From the NCBI RefSeq assembly GCF_018100795.1, contig NZ_JAGJDY010000006.1, forward strand, positions 248,001 through 312,000: a stretch of 64,000 bases of DNA, given 5' to 3'. Positions within the stretch are counted from its first letter, which is position 1. Every line of letters begins with the position of its first letter. The stretch comes from Alteromonas sp. MMG017 (lineage in GTDB: Bacteria > Pseudomonadota > Gammaproteobacteria > Enterobacterales > Alteromonadaceae). Positions 45,076 to 54,462 of this stretch are shown here, piece by piece. The position numbers and the translations under genes are program-made. The notes below the pieces were generated by a model. The model worked only from the letters and a program-made list of their open reading frames with translations, was not told the DNA's origin and ran no database searches.

Positions 45076-46112
45076 GCGTTTATCTCAACTTGCTGCTCAC
45101 CGTCTTTGGCTTGAATATCACCAATTAACCATGCGTTTTCACCGTGTTCTTTCAACGTTGCAATAGTGGTCTCTACGTCGGCTTCATCAATAACGATAAC
45201 TAAGCCAACACCACAGTTGAACGTACGGTACATTTCATGACGAGTAACGTTACCGTTCTCTTGCAGCCAGCTAAATACTGAAGGCCACTGCCAACTCTTC
45301 TCGTCAATAACCACTTTTGCATCATCTGGTAATACCCGAGGGATGTTTTCCCAGAAGCCACCACCAGTAATGTGCGAAATAGCACTAACTTCAACTTTTT
45401 CAAGCAATGCTAAGACTGATTTCACATAAATGCGGGTAGGCTCAAGTAAATGCTCGATAAGCGGCTTGCCGTCTAAATCTTGATTTACGTCGGCGTTGCT
45501 CACTTCTAAAATCTTACGAACCAGTGAGTAACCGTTAGAGTGAGGACCTGATGATCCTAGCGCGATAAGTTTCTGGCCAGGCTTTACTTTAGTGCCGTCG
45601 ATAACTTTTTCAGCTTCAACCACACCTACGCAGAAACCTGCAATATCGTAATCGCCGCCGTGGTACATTCCCGGCATTTCAGCGGTTTCACCACCTATTA
45701 GCGCACAACCCGCTTGTTCACAACCATTACCAATACCGGTCACTACCGATGCCGCAACATCAACATCTAGTTTGCCAGTAGCGTAATAATCTAAGAAAAA
45801 CAGTGGCTCGGCACCTTGCACGATAAGGTCGTTAACGCACATTGCCACTAAGTCGATACCCACGCCATCATGACGGTTTGCATCCATAGCAACACGAAGT
45901 TTCGTGCCCACGCCATCGGTTCCAGAAACCAATAAAGGGTTCTTGTATTTCGTTGGAAGCGAACATAATGCGCCAAACCCACCAAGGTTTCCTTTTACTT
46001 CCGGACGGTGAGTCCTTTTAGTAACGGATTTAATACGGTCGACAAGTTGGTTTCCCGCATCAATATCGACACCAGCATCTTTATAACTAAGAGAGGTTTT
46101 ATTTTCGCTCAC
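45072..46112 (-). CDS. purM: Phosphoribosylformylglycinamidine cyclo-ligase
   Basis: 346 residues. [22 protein letters not shown] is the family start, followed by [27 protein letters not shown] (ATP site), [24 protein letters not shown] and [11 protein letters not shown]; it ends [11 protein letters not shown]. It closes the imidazole ring of AIR. GTG is the start codon, and a PurR-like box overlaps it. It is first gene of purM-purN-DUF3108. Confidence 0.96.
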   Translation of the reverse strand: MSENKTSLSYKDAGVDIDAGNQLVDRIKSVTKRTHRPEVKGNLGGFGALCSLPTKYKNPLLVSGTDGVGTKLRVAMDANRHDGVGIDLVAMCVNDLIVQGAEPLFFLDYYATGKLDVDVAASVVTGIGNGCEQAGCALIGGETAEMPGMYHGGDYDIAGFCVGVVEAEKVIDGTKVKPGQKLIALGSSGPHSNGYSLVRKILEVSNADVNQDLDGKPLIEHLLEPTRIYVKSVLALLEKVEVSAISHITGGGFWENIPRVLPDDAKVVIDEKSWQWPSVFSWLQENGNVTRHEMYRTFNCGVGLVIVIDEADVETTIATLKEHGENAWLIGDIQAKDGEQQVEINA

Positions 46113-46120
46113 GTTTGCGC
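46105..46120 (-). promoter_or_regulatory. PurR-like box overlapping the purM start codon
   Basis: Minus-strand gcgcaaacgtgagcga matches ACGCAAACGTTTGCGT at 12 of 16 positions. It covers the GTG start, so part of the match may be constrained by coding. Confidence 0.35.
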
Positions 46121-46389
46121 CCTAGAACTAAGAGTAAGAGGTAGAAAAACGCGGATTCTACCAGTAAGTCACCACAAGTCCAATTGACTAAGGCGTATAA
46201 GAGTCAGATCATGTGAAAAAAGTGTAATTTGAGTATGAAATACATTTTTTAGCCGCTTCAAACTTCGTTTTTTGTATTTATTGATGAAATAAACACAAAT
46301 ATGACAGAGAATAGCGGGCAACGATCTTTTGGCGTTGTAGTGGAGTAGTGAAGAAATTGATTTCTTATCGGAACAGGAAAATTAGGCGT

Positions 46390-47703
46390 ATGTTTCAGCA
46401 ACAATTAATTCGCGGTGTAGGTTTGGCAATAGCGGTGTGCACAATGAGTGCCCATGCTACGCAGCACGTAGTGGTTAATGAAGCACAGATACCTGTTAGT
46501 GATCAGAGTCAAAAAACACAAGCCAACGCCGTAAAAGAAGCCTTAACCCAAGTAATGGTAAAGGTGTCAGGTAATACCGCGGTGCTGCAGAACCCTGGGG
46601 TAAGGGCAGCACTTAGAAAGCCGGAAGCTTACCTTCGCTCGTACCGTTTTTCCTATTCAGGCAACGAAACCTTTTATGTTGCAGAGTTTGACAAAACTAA
46701 GCTAACCGAACTGATGAAACGTGAAGGCCTACCTTTGTGGGGCGAGCGTAGACCAGAAACCATTGTGTGGTTGGCCACAGAAACCGACGACAATGAACGT
46801 ATTATTTTAGATGAAAGTTCACCAACACCCGTAGGGGAAATGTTGGTTAACACTGCGAAAATACGAGGTGTGCCGGTAAGCCTGCCACTAATGGATTTAA
46901 CCGACTCTGCCAGCATCTCAATTTACGATGTGTGGGGTAGGTTCGTTCAGTCTTTAACGGCATCATCACAGCGTTATGGTGTTGATAATATTATTGGCGC
47001 TCGTTTGTATAAAAATACCCCTGGCGAAATGCCGTCTATTCCTGAAGGTTTGCCTGCATCATCTGGTTCTGACCAAGATGTCGGTGAAGGTTCAACCGAA
47101 GCGCAGCCACTCAGCGGTGAACTTAATTTAAGTGAAGTTGAGATAGACCCAAATGGGCAGGAAGTAGGAAGCGGCAGCGTTACCGGCGAGGAACTCATAG
47201 CCTCAATGGTGAATGAAGCGCAAGAAATGCCGCCTTTCACAATGGACGAATTCACCCAATATGCGCAAAAAGCACAAGAGGGTGAATATGCACTTGATTG
47301 GGTGTTTGTGGGCAATGGCAAGGTAAGCTATGGTTCTATTTTTGCCGACGAACCTACGTCACTCACGCACCAGTTGGTTGATGCTTATGCCAATTACTTG
47401 TCCTCACAATATGCTGTGATCCCTGGTGCCGTAGACGCAGAGCGAGTGCAAATATCTGTGTCGGTTGCTAATTTAGACTCATTAAAAAAATACGCTAACG
47501 CCAATGCGTATTTAAACAGCTTAAGCGTTATAGAAGAGGCCATGCTAACCGGGCAAACCGGTTCCGTAGCCACTTATAATTTAACCTTGCTTGGTACGCC
47601 AGAGGATTTACTCAATACTGTAAGGCTTGAATCTAAACTTCGGCCTGTCACCGATGCCTTTGGTCAAGTGGTAGAAGGATATACCTTTTACTGGAATGAA
47701 TGA
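46390..47703 (+). CDS. Exported DUF2066 domain protein
   Basis: About 437 residues. A signal peptide (MFQQQLIRGVGLAIAVCTMSAHA) precedes the DUF2066 block: DQSQKTQANAVKEALTQVMVKVSGNTAVLQNPGVRAALRKPEAYLRSYRF. AEFDKTKLTELMKREGLPLWGERRPETIVWLA follows. A Ser/Glu-rich linker lies at about 215-275. The gene sits directly before hda in many gammaproteobacteria; function is unknown. ATG 46390 is preferred over GTG 46348 because AGGAAA lies nine bases upstream. It overlaps hda by 8 bases. Confidence 0.87.
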   Translation: MFQQQLIRGVGLAIAVCTMSAHATQHVVVNEAQIPVSDQSQKTQANAVKEALTQVMVKVSGNTAVLQNPGVRAALRKPEAYLRSYRFSYSGNETFYVAEFDKTKLTELMKREGLPLWGERRPETIVWLATETDDNERIILDESSPTPVGEMLVNTAKIRGVPVSLPLMDLTDSASISIYDVWGRFVQSLTASSQRYGVDNIIGARLYKNTPGEMPSIPEGLPASSGSDQDVGEGSTEAQPLSGELNLSEVEIDPNGQEVGSGSVTGEELIASMVNEAQEMPPFTMDEFTQYAQKAQEGEYALDWVFVGNGKVSYGSIFADEPTSLTHQLVDAYANYLSSQYAVIPGAVDAERVQISVSVANLDSLKKYANANAYLNSLSVIEEAMLTGQTGSVATYNLTLLGTPEDLLNTVRLESKLRPVTDAFGQVVEGYTFYWNE

Positions 47704-48448
47704 CCCTTTTGCTATGCAGCTAACTCTCCCTGTAACGCTACCCACAGATGAAACGTTCGACAGTTTTGTTGATACGGGAAACCAAGAAGTGGTGGCGTTG
47801 CTTAAGGGTATTCCAAGTGCTATGCCTGCATGGCAGGATGCACCGTCTTTAGCTTCGCTTTCTGCATTACATCTGCCATTAGTTACATTGTTAGGTGGTC
47901 AGGGCTTGGGTAAAAGCCATTTACTGTATGCCTTGTGTCATCAACTGGCGCAGCAAAACGTTAATCACCTTTATTTAAATTTGAATCATCATGCCCAGTG
48001 GTCTTTCGATATTTTTGATGGGTTAGAAAATCTCTCGGTTATCTGTTTAGATAATATACATGCCATTGCTGGTCATCCACGCTGGGAAGAAGCCTTATTC
48101 GACCTTTTCAATCGGGTGATAGAAAACCCTCACGCACTCATTGTGGGGAGTAGTCAACACGGGCCTTCACACCCAGCATTCCAATTACCAGATTTAAGCT
48201 CTAGGCTTGCATGGGGCGTTATTTATCATTTAACGGCGCTTAATGATGAGTCGCGTAAGGAAGTGGTGCGATTGCGTGCTGACCAACGAGGATTAAGGTT
48301 GTCAGAACAGGCATTGCAGTTTTTGTTGCACCATAGCGATAGAGATTTACGAAGCTTGTTAAGCTTATTAGCCAGGCTTGATACCCGTTCATTGCAGGAA
48401 CAAAAAAAGCTTTCTGTGGCTATGGTTAAGCGGGAACTCGGGCTTTAA
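47696..48448 (+). CDS. hda: Regulatory inactivation of DnaA protein Hda
   Basis: 250 residues, a DnaA AAA+ homologue without the DNA-binding domain. The beta-clamp-binding motif QLTLP is at 8-12, Walker A GGQGLGKS at 67-74, and Walker B-type VICLDNIHAIAG follows. RDLRSLLSLLARLD is near the sensor-2 region. In E. coli it works with the DNA-loaded clamp to switch DnaA-ATP to DnaA-ADP after initiation. The start overlaps the DUF2066 gene (ATGAATGA), so expression is coupled. Confidence 0.93.
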   Translation: MNDPFAMQLTLPVTLPTDETFDSFVDTGNQEVVALLKGIPSAMPAWQDAPSLASLSALHLPLVTLLGGQGLGKSHLLYALCHQLAQQNVNHLYLNLNHHAQWSFDIFDGLENLSVICLDNIHAIAGHPRWEEALFDLFNRVIENPHALIVGSSQHGPSHPAFQLPDLSSRLAWGVIYHLTALNDESRKEVVRLRADQRGLRLSEQALQFLLHHSDRDLRSLLSLLARLDTRSLQEQKKLSVAMVKRELGL

Positions 48449-48456
48449 TTTTCTAA

Positions 48457-50355
48457 TTATAAACGCGCTTCAAGCTTCTCTTGCGCCTCTATAATCGCTT
48501 TCTTTTCATCGCCTGTAAGCTGCACACTATCTTCATTGTCTAAATCTACCGAATTAAACCAAGTGCTACCGGCAGGAAATAAGGTTGGCGTTGGCATGGC
48601 AGCTTGAATAGCCGGAATGTCGAGCTCAGGAAATACGCGGCTAACCGCATAATCTACCCGTAATTGCAGGTTACTATCGTTAATACGATCCCGTTGCCCC
48701 CAAGTGACATCGTAAGAGCCATCGTCTACTGCATCACCTGAAAATATGGCCACATCCGCACTGGCGCCCATTCGATAAAGCATCATGAAGCGCTCGACCA
48801 AATTAGCGAAATCTTCTCTTTCAGTGTAATAGGAGTAAAAGGTAACTGCACCGTCGCTAGCGAACCAATTGGCCACTTGAGCCGCTGAATAAGCACGCTG
48901 TGTACTGTTTGCATCATCACCCCCATAACGTACCTGCGCCAGCGAATGTAGTTCGGATGAGGTAAGCGGCAAGGTGTTTTCAAGGCCAGTTGATAAAGGC
49001 GCGTTGTTATTAACGTAATTTAGTGGGGTATTACTGTTAGATAAGGACGACCAGGTTGTATAGTCGAAGAAATCATTCGCGTGGGCGAGTTCGTGGTACA
49101 TCAACCATGTTAGTGCAGCATCGACACCTTGTTGAGTTCGGGTTGCCCTTGCTGACGCTGCCAAGCCAGTTTGTGGATAGTAATAGACTGCGTCTTTTAC
49201 GTATCGCCAAAAAATAGAAAAATCTAAATCACTACCAAAGCCGCTACGGTAATCGGGTTGAGTATTAATGGTGTCTCTTTCTTCAGGGCTGCGCCAAAAG
49301 TTATTTGCATCAAGATAAATAGCACCAGTCACTGCCCAATAAAATGAGGGGCGAATATCGTAAGAAATAACAACCGCACTGGTTGCTCTTAGCATTTGTA
49401 GCAAATCTTCACTGCTGTTAGATGTTTCTAAAAACTGCTCGAATGCCTCTCCCATCCATGGATGTGACACATAGGTTCTATCTAAAATATCATCAATAGT
49501 AGGGGATTCTGTTTGCTGCCCAATAAGAGGAAGTTGCGCAAATGTGCAGCTGGAAGTTAGCTCGTTGTGGTAAACGCAAGCGTCCAGCGCTGCAGCATAT
49601 GGGCTATTCGGACGATACGCTAGCATGTGCGACGTCACGGTTTCTGGATTACTGCCTGAGTCATCAACGAAATACGCATCTGAATCTATATTGATATTTT
49701 TTATCAACACTTGAGCCGTATCGGTTGCAATCGAGCCATCATCGAAAGTCAGCGTAGCTTGAATTTCAGCAATGCTGTCGGCGCTTACTTGTGGCGCTTG
49801 AAAATAAAGATTATAAGAAAAATCGCCGTCATCAAAAGTAAAAGCGGGTATTGATGCCCCTGATAACTGTTCCCACGTAATGTCGGTAACGGTTTTCAAG
49901 CTGTTGTTATCTACGTGCAGTGAAACGCGGCCACCTTCGCTGGCTTCGTGACCTAAGCGTAAAATAGCTTCAGGAGGCTGGTCTTCAATAACGGTAAGGC
50001 TCAGCTCGTCAGTTAAGGTGTCGGCACTAGAAAAAGTGGCAGTAACCGAAACAAGGTAATCGCCGGCCGCCATAGCATCGAAACCTATGGCTTGGGTATG
50101 CGATGCAAGAGGAGTTATGTTGGTTGCTTGTGTGCTAGCGCTAGTTGCACTTACCGTCCAGTTAACGTTAGTAATAAATGTGCCCGACGGGGCGGCAACG
50201 GCAAAATCGGCAGAGTCGCCAGCAATAATTTCGCTGGCGCCCTGTATTGTTAGGCTGGGTGGCGAAGATGGGGTAGGTGTAGTGACGTTGCTATCTCCTG
50301 TTGAACCGCCGCATCCATATAATGCCAACAGTGAAATTGGTAGTAGCCACTTCAT
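48457..50355 (-). CDS. Putative zincin metallopeptidase lipoprotein
   Basis: 632 residues. A short signal ends in the lipobox LALYGC, then a Thr/Ser/Pro linker and two Ig/PKD-like beta domains (about 35-120 and 125-215). The C-terminal half has HELAH at 421-425 in WLMYHELAHANDFFDY, an HExxH zinc motif; EREDFANLVERF about 90 residues later could supply the third ligand (glu-zincin pattern). I do not recognise a named family. It starts 2 bp after the DUF2069 gene, so is last in the arsC-wrbA-DUF2069 transcript. It faces hda tail to tail. Confidence 0.78.
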   Translation of the reverse strand: MKWLLPISLLALYGCGGSTGDSNVTTPTPSSPPSLTIQGASEIIAGDSADFAVAAPSGTFITNVNWTVSATSASTQATNITPLASHTQAIGFDAMAAGDYLVSVTATFSSADTLTDELSLTVIEDQPPEAILRLGHEASEGGRVSLHVDNNSLKTVTDITWEQLSGASIPAFTFDDGDFSYNLYFQAPQVSADSIAEIQATLTFDDGSIATDTAQVLIKNINIDSDAYFVDDSGSNPETVTSHMLAYRPNSPYAAALDACVYHNELTSSCTFAQLPLIGQQTESPTIDDILDRTYVSHPWMGEAFEQFLETSNSSEDLLQMLRATSAVVISYDIRPSFYWAVTGAIYLDANNFWRSPEERDTINTQPDYRSGFGSDLDFSIFWRYVKDAVYYYPQTGLAASARATRTQQGVDAALTWLMYHELAHANDFFDYTTWSSLSNSNTPLNYVNNNAPLSTGLENTLPLTSSELHSLAQVRYGGDDANSTQRAYSAAQVANWFASDGAVTFYSYYTEREDFANLVERFMMLYRMGASADVAIFSGDAVDDGSYDVTWGQRDRINDSNLQLRVDYAVSRVFPELDIPAIQAAMPTPTLFPAGSTWFNSVDLDNEDSVQLTGDEKKAIIEAQEKLEARL

Positions 50356-50357
50356 CG

Positions 50358-50777
50358 TTATTCCCCTTGTTCGAAATGCGCCTTTTCTTCTTGCATAACT
50401 TGTTTAAGTTTCTTTAATCCAAGGCCTAGTTCACGTCCACGTTTACGAGCAAACGCACTGCAACCAACGAACATTCCAACACAAAGCAGAATTTCAATTG
50501 CCGCATACCAGCGCTCTTCAGGGACTGCATAAGCCACCGTACAACCGTGCATTAAATAAAACAGTACCACGAAATTTGCCCAAGCGTGAGTATACGGCTT
50601 GCCTTGTATAACGCCTTTGTAAGGTAAAAGTAACGGCACTAAATAAACCAACGTAATAAAGATTGGCGAGTACGTTAGCGTTTTATTAAGAAAAAACTGC
50701 CACGCAATAATCCACGCTATTAAGAGGGTATGGCACCCAAGTGCCAAATAACGATAAAAGCGAGTGTTAGGCGCCAT
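50358..50777 (-). CDS. DUF2069 inner-membrane protein
   Basis: About 139 residues with four membrane helices (about 10-28, 35-52, 65-82 and 90-110 from the ATG at 50777). Sequence LALGCHTLLIAWIIAWQFFL and VYLVPLLLPYKGVIQGKPYTHAWANFVVLFYLMHG are typical DUF2069. A GGAGAC ribosome-binding site selects ATG 50777 over an upstream frame. It overlaps the end of wrbA by 11 bases, the same wrbA-DUF2069 arrangement seen in related genomes. Role unknown. Confidence 0.88.
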   Translation of the reverse strand: MAPNTRFYRYLALGCHTLLIAWIIAWQFFLNKTLTYSPIFITLVYLVPLLLPYKGVIQGKPYTHAWANFVVLFYLMHGCTVAYAVPEERWYAAIEILLCVGMFVGCSAFARKRGRELGLGLKKLKQVMQEEKAHFEQGE

Positions 50778-51489
50778 GTGTTGTCTCCGGGTTATTCGCA
50801 TGCCACAAAGCATTGGCTAATTTTGCCAGACGTTTACCTTGAGCAATACATAAAGATTTTTCATCTTCAGTGAGTGTGACTGCGTTGTCGAGGGCGACAT
50901 GGCTCACACCGTAAGGGCTGCCACCGCTGCGAGTTTCATGAAGCGCTGGCTCGCTGTAGGGCAGGCCGCACATCACCATGCCGTGGTGGAATAATGGGAT
51001 CATCATGGAAAGCAGTGTCGATTCTTGACCGCCATGCATGGAAGAACTTGATGTAAACACACACGCAGGCTTATTAATAAGCGACCCTTTTAGCCACTGG
51101 CTACTGGTGCTGTCTAAAAAGTGCTTTACTGGCGCTGCCATGTTACCAAATCGCGTAGGGCTTCCTAAGGCAAGGGCACTACATTGCTCGAGTTCTTGTA
51201 AGGTAACTGTGGGGGCTGCGTTAGGGTTTGATTCTTCCACACTGACGTTGGTGTTCTCTTCTTCAGAGCCTTGCTCATTTGAATTCGAACTAGCGCCATT
51301 CAAATTAGCGTTTAGGCTTGCCACGCTGCGCACAATAACTTCTGGTCGCACAAATGATGTACCAGTAGAAGGTGATGACGCGTTCGCTTCAAAGCTTGAT
51401 AGTTGAGCCATTGCCCCTTGGGCGATAGCATCAGCTAACCGTTTGGTACTGCCATGGCGGCTGTAATAAAGAATTAAAATAGGGCCCAT
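50767..51489 (-). CDS. wrbA: NAD(P)H:quinone oxidoreductase WrbA type, with low-complexity insert
   Basis: 240 residues against 198 in E. coli WrbA. The FMN-binding start ILILYYSRHGSTKRLADAIAQGA, the block ALALGSPTRFGNMAAPVKHFLD and the C-terminal FTSSSSMHGGQESTLLSMMIPLFHHGMVMCGLPYSEPAL are intact. About 40 extra residues rich in Ser, Asn and Glu (roughly 56-92) sit in the loop before the second strand. A normal two-electron quinone reductase fold is still expected. It overlaps the arsC gene by one base and precedes DUF2069. Confidence 0.88.
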   Translation of the reverse strand: MGPILILYYSRHGSTKRLADAIAQGAMAQLSSFEANASSPSTGTSFVRPEVIVRSVASLNANLNGASSNSNEQGSEEENTNVSVEESNPNAAPTVTLQELEQCSALALGSPTRFGNMAAPVKHFLDSTSSQWLKGSLINKPACVFTSSSSMHGGQESTLLSMMIPLFHHGMVMCGLPYSEPALHETRSGGSPYGVSHVALDNAVTLTEDEKSLCIAQGKRLAKLANALWHANNPETTHGA

Positions 51490-51842
51490 TATACGATTTC
51501 CAATACGGCCTCTGGCGGTCTTCCAATACGCGCAGTATTGTTATTAATAACAACTGGGCGCTCAATTAACTTAGGGTGTTCTACCATGGCAGCGAAAAGC
51601 TGTTCATCGGTAATATCTGCACTACCTAATGCAGCAGATTTATAGGCATCTTCTTTCGTGCGCATCATGTCGCGTACATTTTCGACGTTAAGTTGCCCAA
51701 ACAAAGTTTTAAGTTCATCGATGCTCAGTGGCGTTTTTAAGTATTCTACTACGGTAGGCGATATACCTTTTTCTTCAAGTAGTGCTAAGGTTTGGCGGCT
51801 TTTAGAGCAGCGCGGGTTATGTAAAATAGTAACCGAAGACAT
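51489..51842 (-). CDS. ArsC/YfgD family reductase
   Basis: 117 residues. SSVTILHNPRCSKSRQTLALLEEKG carries the catalytic Cys12; YLKTPLSIDELKTLFGQL and MVEHPKLIERPVVINNNTARIGRPPEAVLEIV complete the glutaredoxin-dependent arsenate reductase fold. Because it lies in the hda-bepA neighbourhood, it is probably the YfgD orthologue, whose true substrate is uncertain, rather than a dedicated arsenic gene. No arsR or arsB is near. It is first gene of a four-gene unit. Confidence 0.9.
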   Translation of the reverse strand: MSSVTILHNPRCSKSRQTLALLEEKGISPTVVEYLKTPLSIDELKTLFGQLNVENVRDMMRTKEDAYKSAALGSADITDEQLFAAMVEHPKLIERPVVINNNTARIGRPPEAVLEIV

Positions 51843-52226
51843 ATTGTCGCCTCATCGTTAAATCATTGCTAAATTTTGGCGCTGACTATTGCTTGTTTGA
51901 AGGTGTTTTTCAAGGTGCTAAGCCCTTATTAATGATAAAAGCGCATTAATATTGGTGTTTAGGGGTTATAAATTAACGCTGTTGCTAAGCAATTAACGCT
52001 GCTTGTGCAAACGGCGCGCTAAAAATGCTGCCTTTGAAATTGAGCCGATAGTAAGGCAAGCCCATTTGAAAACACAGGAAAATACTTGCTATTAAATACG
52101 CAGCAAGGCATGTTTTCACACCGTTATTGTTTATATTGTTTTTATATATAACACCGCTTTTCTTATGTAAAAGAAGTATGTAAAAGAAGTATGGCAAAAA
52201 AGTACGGAAAAAAAGGTACGCTAAAA
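51843..52226. other. Intergenic region ahead of the TlpA-like gene
   Basis: About 384 AT-rich bases with divergent promoters. The right end carries five 13-bp degenerate tandem repeats (52164-52229). Nothing else was recognised. Confidence 0.55.
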
Positions 52227-52229
52227 ATG
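52164..52229 (+). repeat. Five degenerate 13-bp tandem repeats at a gene start
   Basis: Units tatgtaaaagaag (twice, identical), tatggcaaaaaag, tacggaaaaaaag and, after one extra base, tacgctaaaaatg. The first two units contain ATG directly followed by TAA, the third holds an alternative start codon (52191) and the last ends with the chosen ATG (52227). Confidence 0.8.
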
Positions 52230-52718
52230 ACGAACGCTGTGAAGCAAGGGATGTTGATTATATTGGTGATGTTACTTTCAGCAACCGCTGGAGTGTGGTT
52301 TTATCATTACCATCAAACCGACTTTGAAACCCTCCAGGGCGAACAATATAAGTGGCGAGATTTAGAAGGCGATTGGGTGATCATCAATTACTTTGCGCCC
52401 TGGTGTGCCCCTTGTTTAAGAGAAATGCCTGAGTTACACCATTTAAACGACAACCTACCGCCAAACACATCGTTATTCGCCATTAACTACGACGTACTAC
52501 CGGTAGCCGATTTACAGGCCATGGCAGAGAAATTCGACATCACGCTGAATTTGATTGTGGCCAATGAAGAAACCCAGCTTCCCATTACTAAGCCGCCGTA
52601 TTTACCGGCGACTTACATTGTGGGCCCGCAAGGACAGGTTCAAGCCGAGATTTTAGGTGAGGTAACTGCTGATATTTTAAAAGACAAAATAGCAAAGTTG
52701 CAGGAACAGGCGTTATAA
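52227..52718 (+). CDS. TlpA/ResA-type thioredoxin-fold protein, membrane-anchored
   Basis: About 163 residues. One N-terminal membrane helix (about 8-28) is followed by a thioredoxin domain facing the periplasm. The active site is WCAPC in INYFAPWCAPCLREMPEL, and the cis-proline region is KPPYLPATYIVGPQGQV. A thiol-disulfide reductase role, for example in cytochrome c maturation, is plausible but no partner is present. ATG 52227 has AAAGGT upstream; ATG 52191 would add 12 lysine-rich residues. It overlaps bepA tail to tail by 6 bases. Confidence 0.88.
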   Translation: MTNAVKQGMLIILVMLLSATAGVWFYHYHQTDFETLQGEQYKWRDLEGDWVIINYFAPWCAPCLREMPELHHLNDNLPPNTSLFAINYDVLPVADLQAMAEKFDITLNLIVANEETQLPITKPPYLPATYIVGPQGQVQAEILGEVTADILKDKIAKLQEQAL

Positions 52719-54182
52719 GCGCTGCAACCGCTCTTCTTGATCTCTAAATTGCTTTATTCTTGCCCTAATGCGTTGCTTTTGAAGATGATCGTCGTCTTTC
52801 GCAAAGTTATAAGCATACTGTAGTTCATCCACGGCGCGAGTATAGGCGCCATACAAGGCGTACACTTCTGCCTTACTTTGATGCATTTGCGAAAAGCGCT
52901 TCGCTTTTTGGTACGCTTCAGACATCAACTGATGCGCAATTTGATATTCGTCGTTTACTAGTAAAAAGTCTTTTAGCAAACTAATAGCATCATCATAACG
53001 GCTAGCACTAATCATGGCATTTGCTTGGTTCAGCGCCAATACTTGATTGCGCGGGCTGTTCTCTACAAACGGTGACAGCATTTCTACCGCCTTTAAAGGC
53101 TCGCCCTTGGCAATGTAAATATCTGTTGCTGCGTCTAAGTAAAACAGGTTGCCGCTATCTTTACGTAACAACTCACCCATAACGATGTCTTGGGCTTTGT
53201 CGTACTCTTCAGTTCGCATATACGCCAATGCCAACGCATAAAGCGATGCTTCTTTAACGCGGTAAACTTCTTTATCTAACTGAGCGGTAAAATACTCTAC
53301 CGCGTAATCCGGTTCAAATGAGTACCTAGCCATGATGCGGGCTTTAGCCAGTTCGAACTGTTTACTTACCGGAACAAAGCGAGAAGGGTAGTCGTCTGCA
53401 CGAGAACGGGCATCGGCAATACGAGACTCAGTTAATGGGTGAGTTAATAAACGTGCTGGCGGGCGAGAAACGTTTCGATACTCTTCAGCCATAATTGAAA
53501 AGAAGTCGGCGGCGCCGTTGGCATCAAACCCAGCGCGAGACAACATGGCAATACCGATGCGGTCGGCCTCTTGCTCGTTAGAACGGGTGTAGTCAATTTG
53601 CATTTGTACAGAAGCCGCTTGGCCAGCTTGCATGGCCGCCATACCCGCTTGAGGGTTTGCCATGGCAATTAATACGCCACCAATAAGTGAAGCAATGGCT
53701 AAGGGCGACGAACGTTGTTGCGCTTGCATGCTTCGCGCAATGTGACGTTGTGTAACGTGAGAAATTTCGTGAGCAAGTACCGAAGCCAATTCGCTTTCGG
53801 TGTTTGCTCTGCGCATAAGGCCAGTATGAACGCCTATATGCCCACCAAAGAAAGCGAAGGCGTTAATCGCATCGTTATCTACCCAGAAAAAACGGAATGG
53901 GAATTTGGCGTTTTCGGCATGAATGACTAAGCGGTTGCCTAAATCTTGTAGGTATTCATCTAAAACAGGATCGGCTATTAGCGGGCTTTGCCCACGCATT
54001 TGACGCATAACGGCATCGCCAACAATCATTTCTTTGTCTAAAGAAATGGCGTCAGACGCCACTACGCCAATTTCAGGTAGCGCATTTTTATTCGTGTAAC
54101 TCACGCTTTGCGCAATACTCGACAAGCTTGCTGTAATAAGGAAAGACAGCACCAAGAGTTTTTGAGATAACCTTTTCTTCAT
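52713..54182 (-). CDS. bepA: Beta-barrel assembly-enhancing protease
   Basis: 489 residues. Signal peptide of about 24 residues, then an M48 metallopeptidase domain with HEISH (H138, E139, H142), the third ligand in QEADRIG, and a C-terminal TPR superhelix from about 290. BepA degrades misassembled outer-membrane proteins such as LptD and helps Bam. In E. coli it stands next to perM, yfgD and hda as here. The plus-strand neighbour overlaps its 3' end. Confidence 0.95.
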   Translation of the reverse strand: MKKRLSQKLLVLSFLITASLSSIAQSVSYTNKNALPEIGVVASDAISLDKEMIVGDAVMRQMRGQSPLIADPVLDEYLQDLGNRLVIHAENAKFPFRFFWVDNDAINAFAFFGGHIGVHTGLMRRANTESELASVLAHEISHVTQRHIARSMQAQQRSSPLAIASLIGGVLIAMANPQAGMAAMQAGQAASVQMQIDYTRSNEQEADRIGIAMLSRAGFDANGAADFFSIMAEEYRNVSRPPARLLTHPLTESRIADARSRADDYPSRFVPVSKQFELAKARIMARYSFEPDYAVEYFTAQLDKEVYRVKEASLYALALAYMRTEEYDKAQDIVMGELLRKDSGNLFYLDAATDIYIAKGEPLKAVEMLSPFVENSPRNQVLALNQANAMISASRYDDAISLLKDFLLVNDEYQIAHQLMSEAYQKAKRFSQMHQSKAEVYALYGAYTRAVDELQYAYNFAKDDDHLQKQRIRARIKQFRDQEERLQRL

Positions 54183-54462
54183 GTACCTGTGATTTACTGA
54201 ACAATACTGGAATACGTATTAGAGCACCAAAGTACCGTTTCAGTTTCAATTATTTATTATGAATTTTATCATTCTGCCTAGATAAGTACGTTTATGCCAG
54301 TTTTAGTGCAAATCTGTCATTATCAATTAGCGTGGCATTTGATTCGAATATTGCTTATTAAATCGTCTTACCAGATTGATTTAAATAGAAAGTGTATTGC
54401 CCGATGCTAAGTCTTTACACTATGATGCGTATCCTATTCTTAAAATTTCTCAGGAAGCTTTT

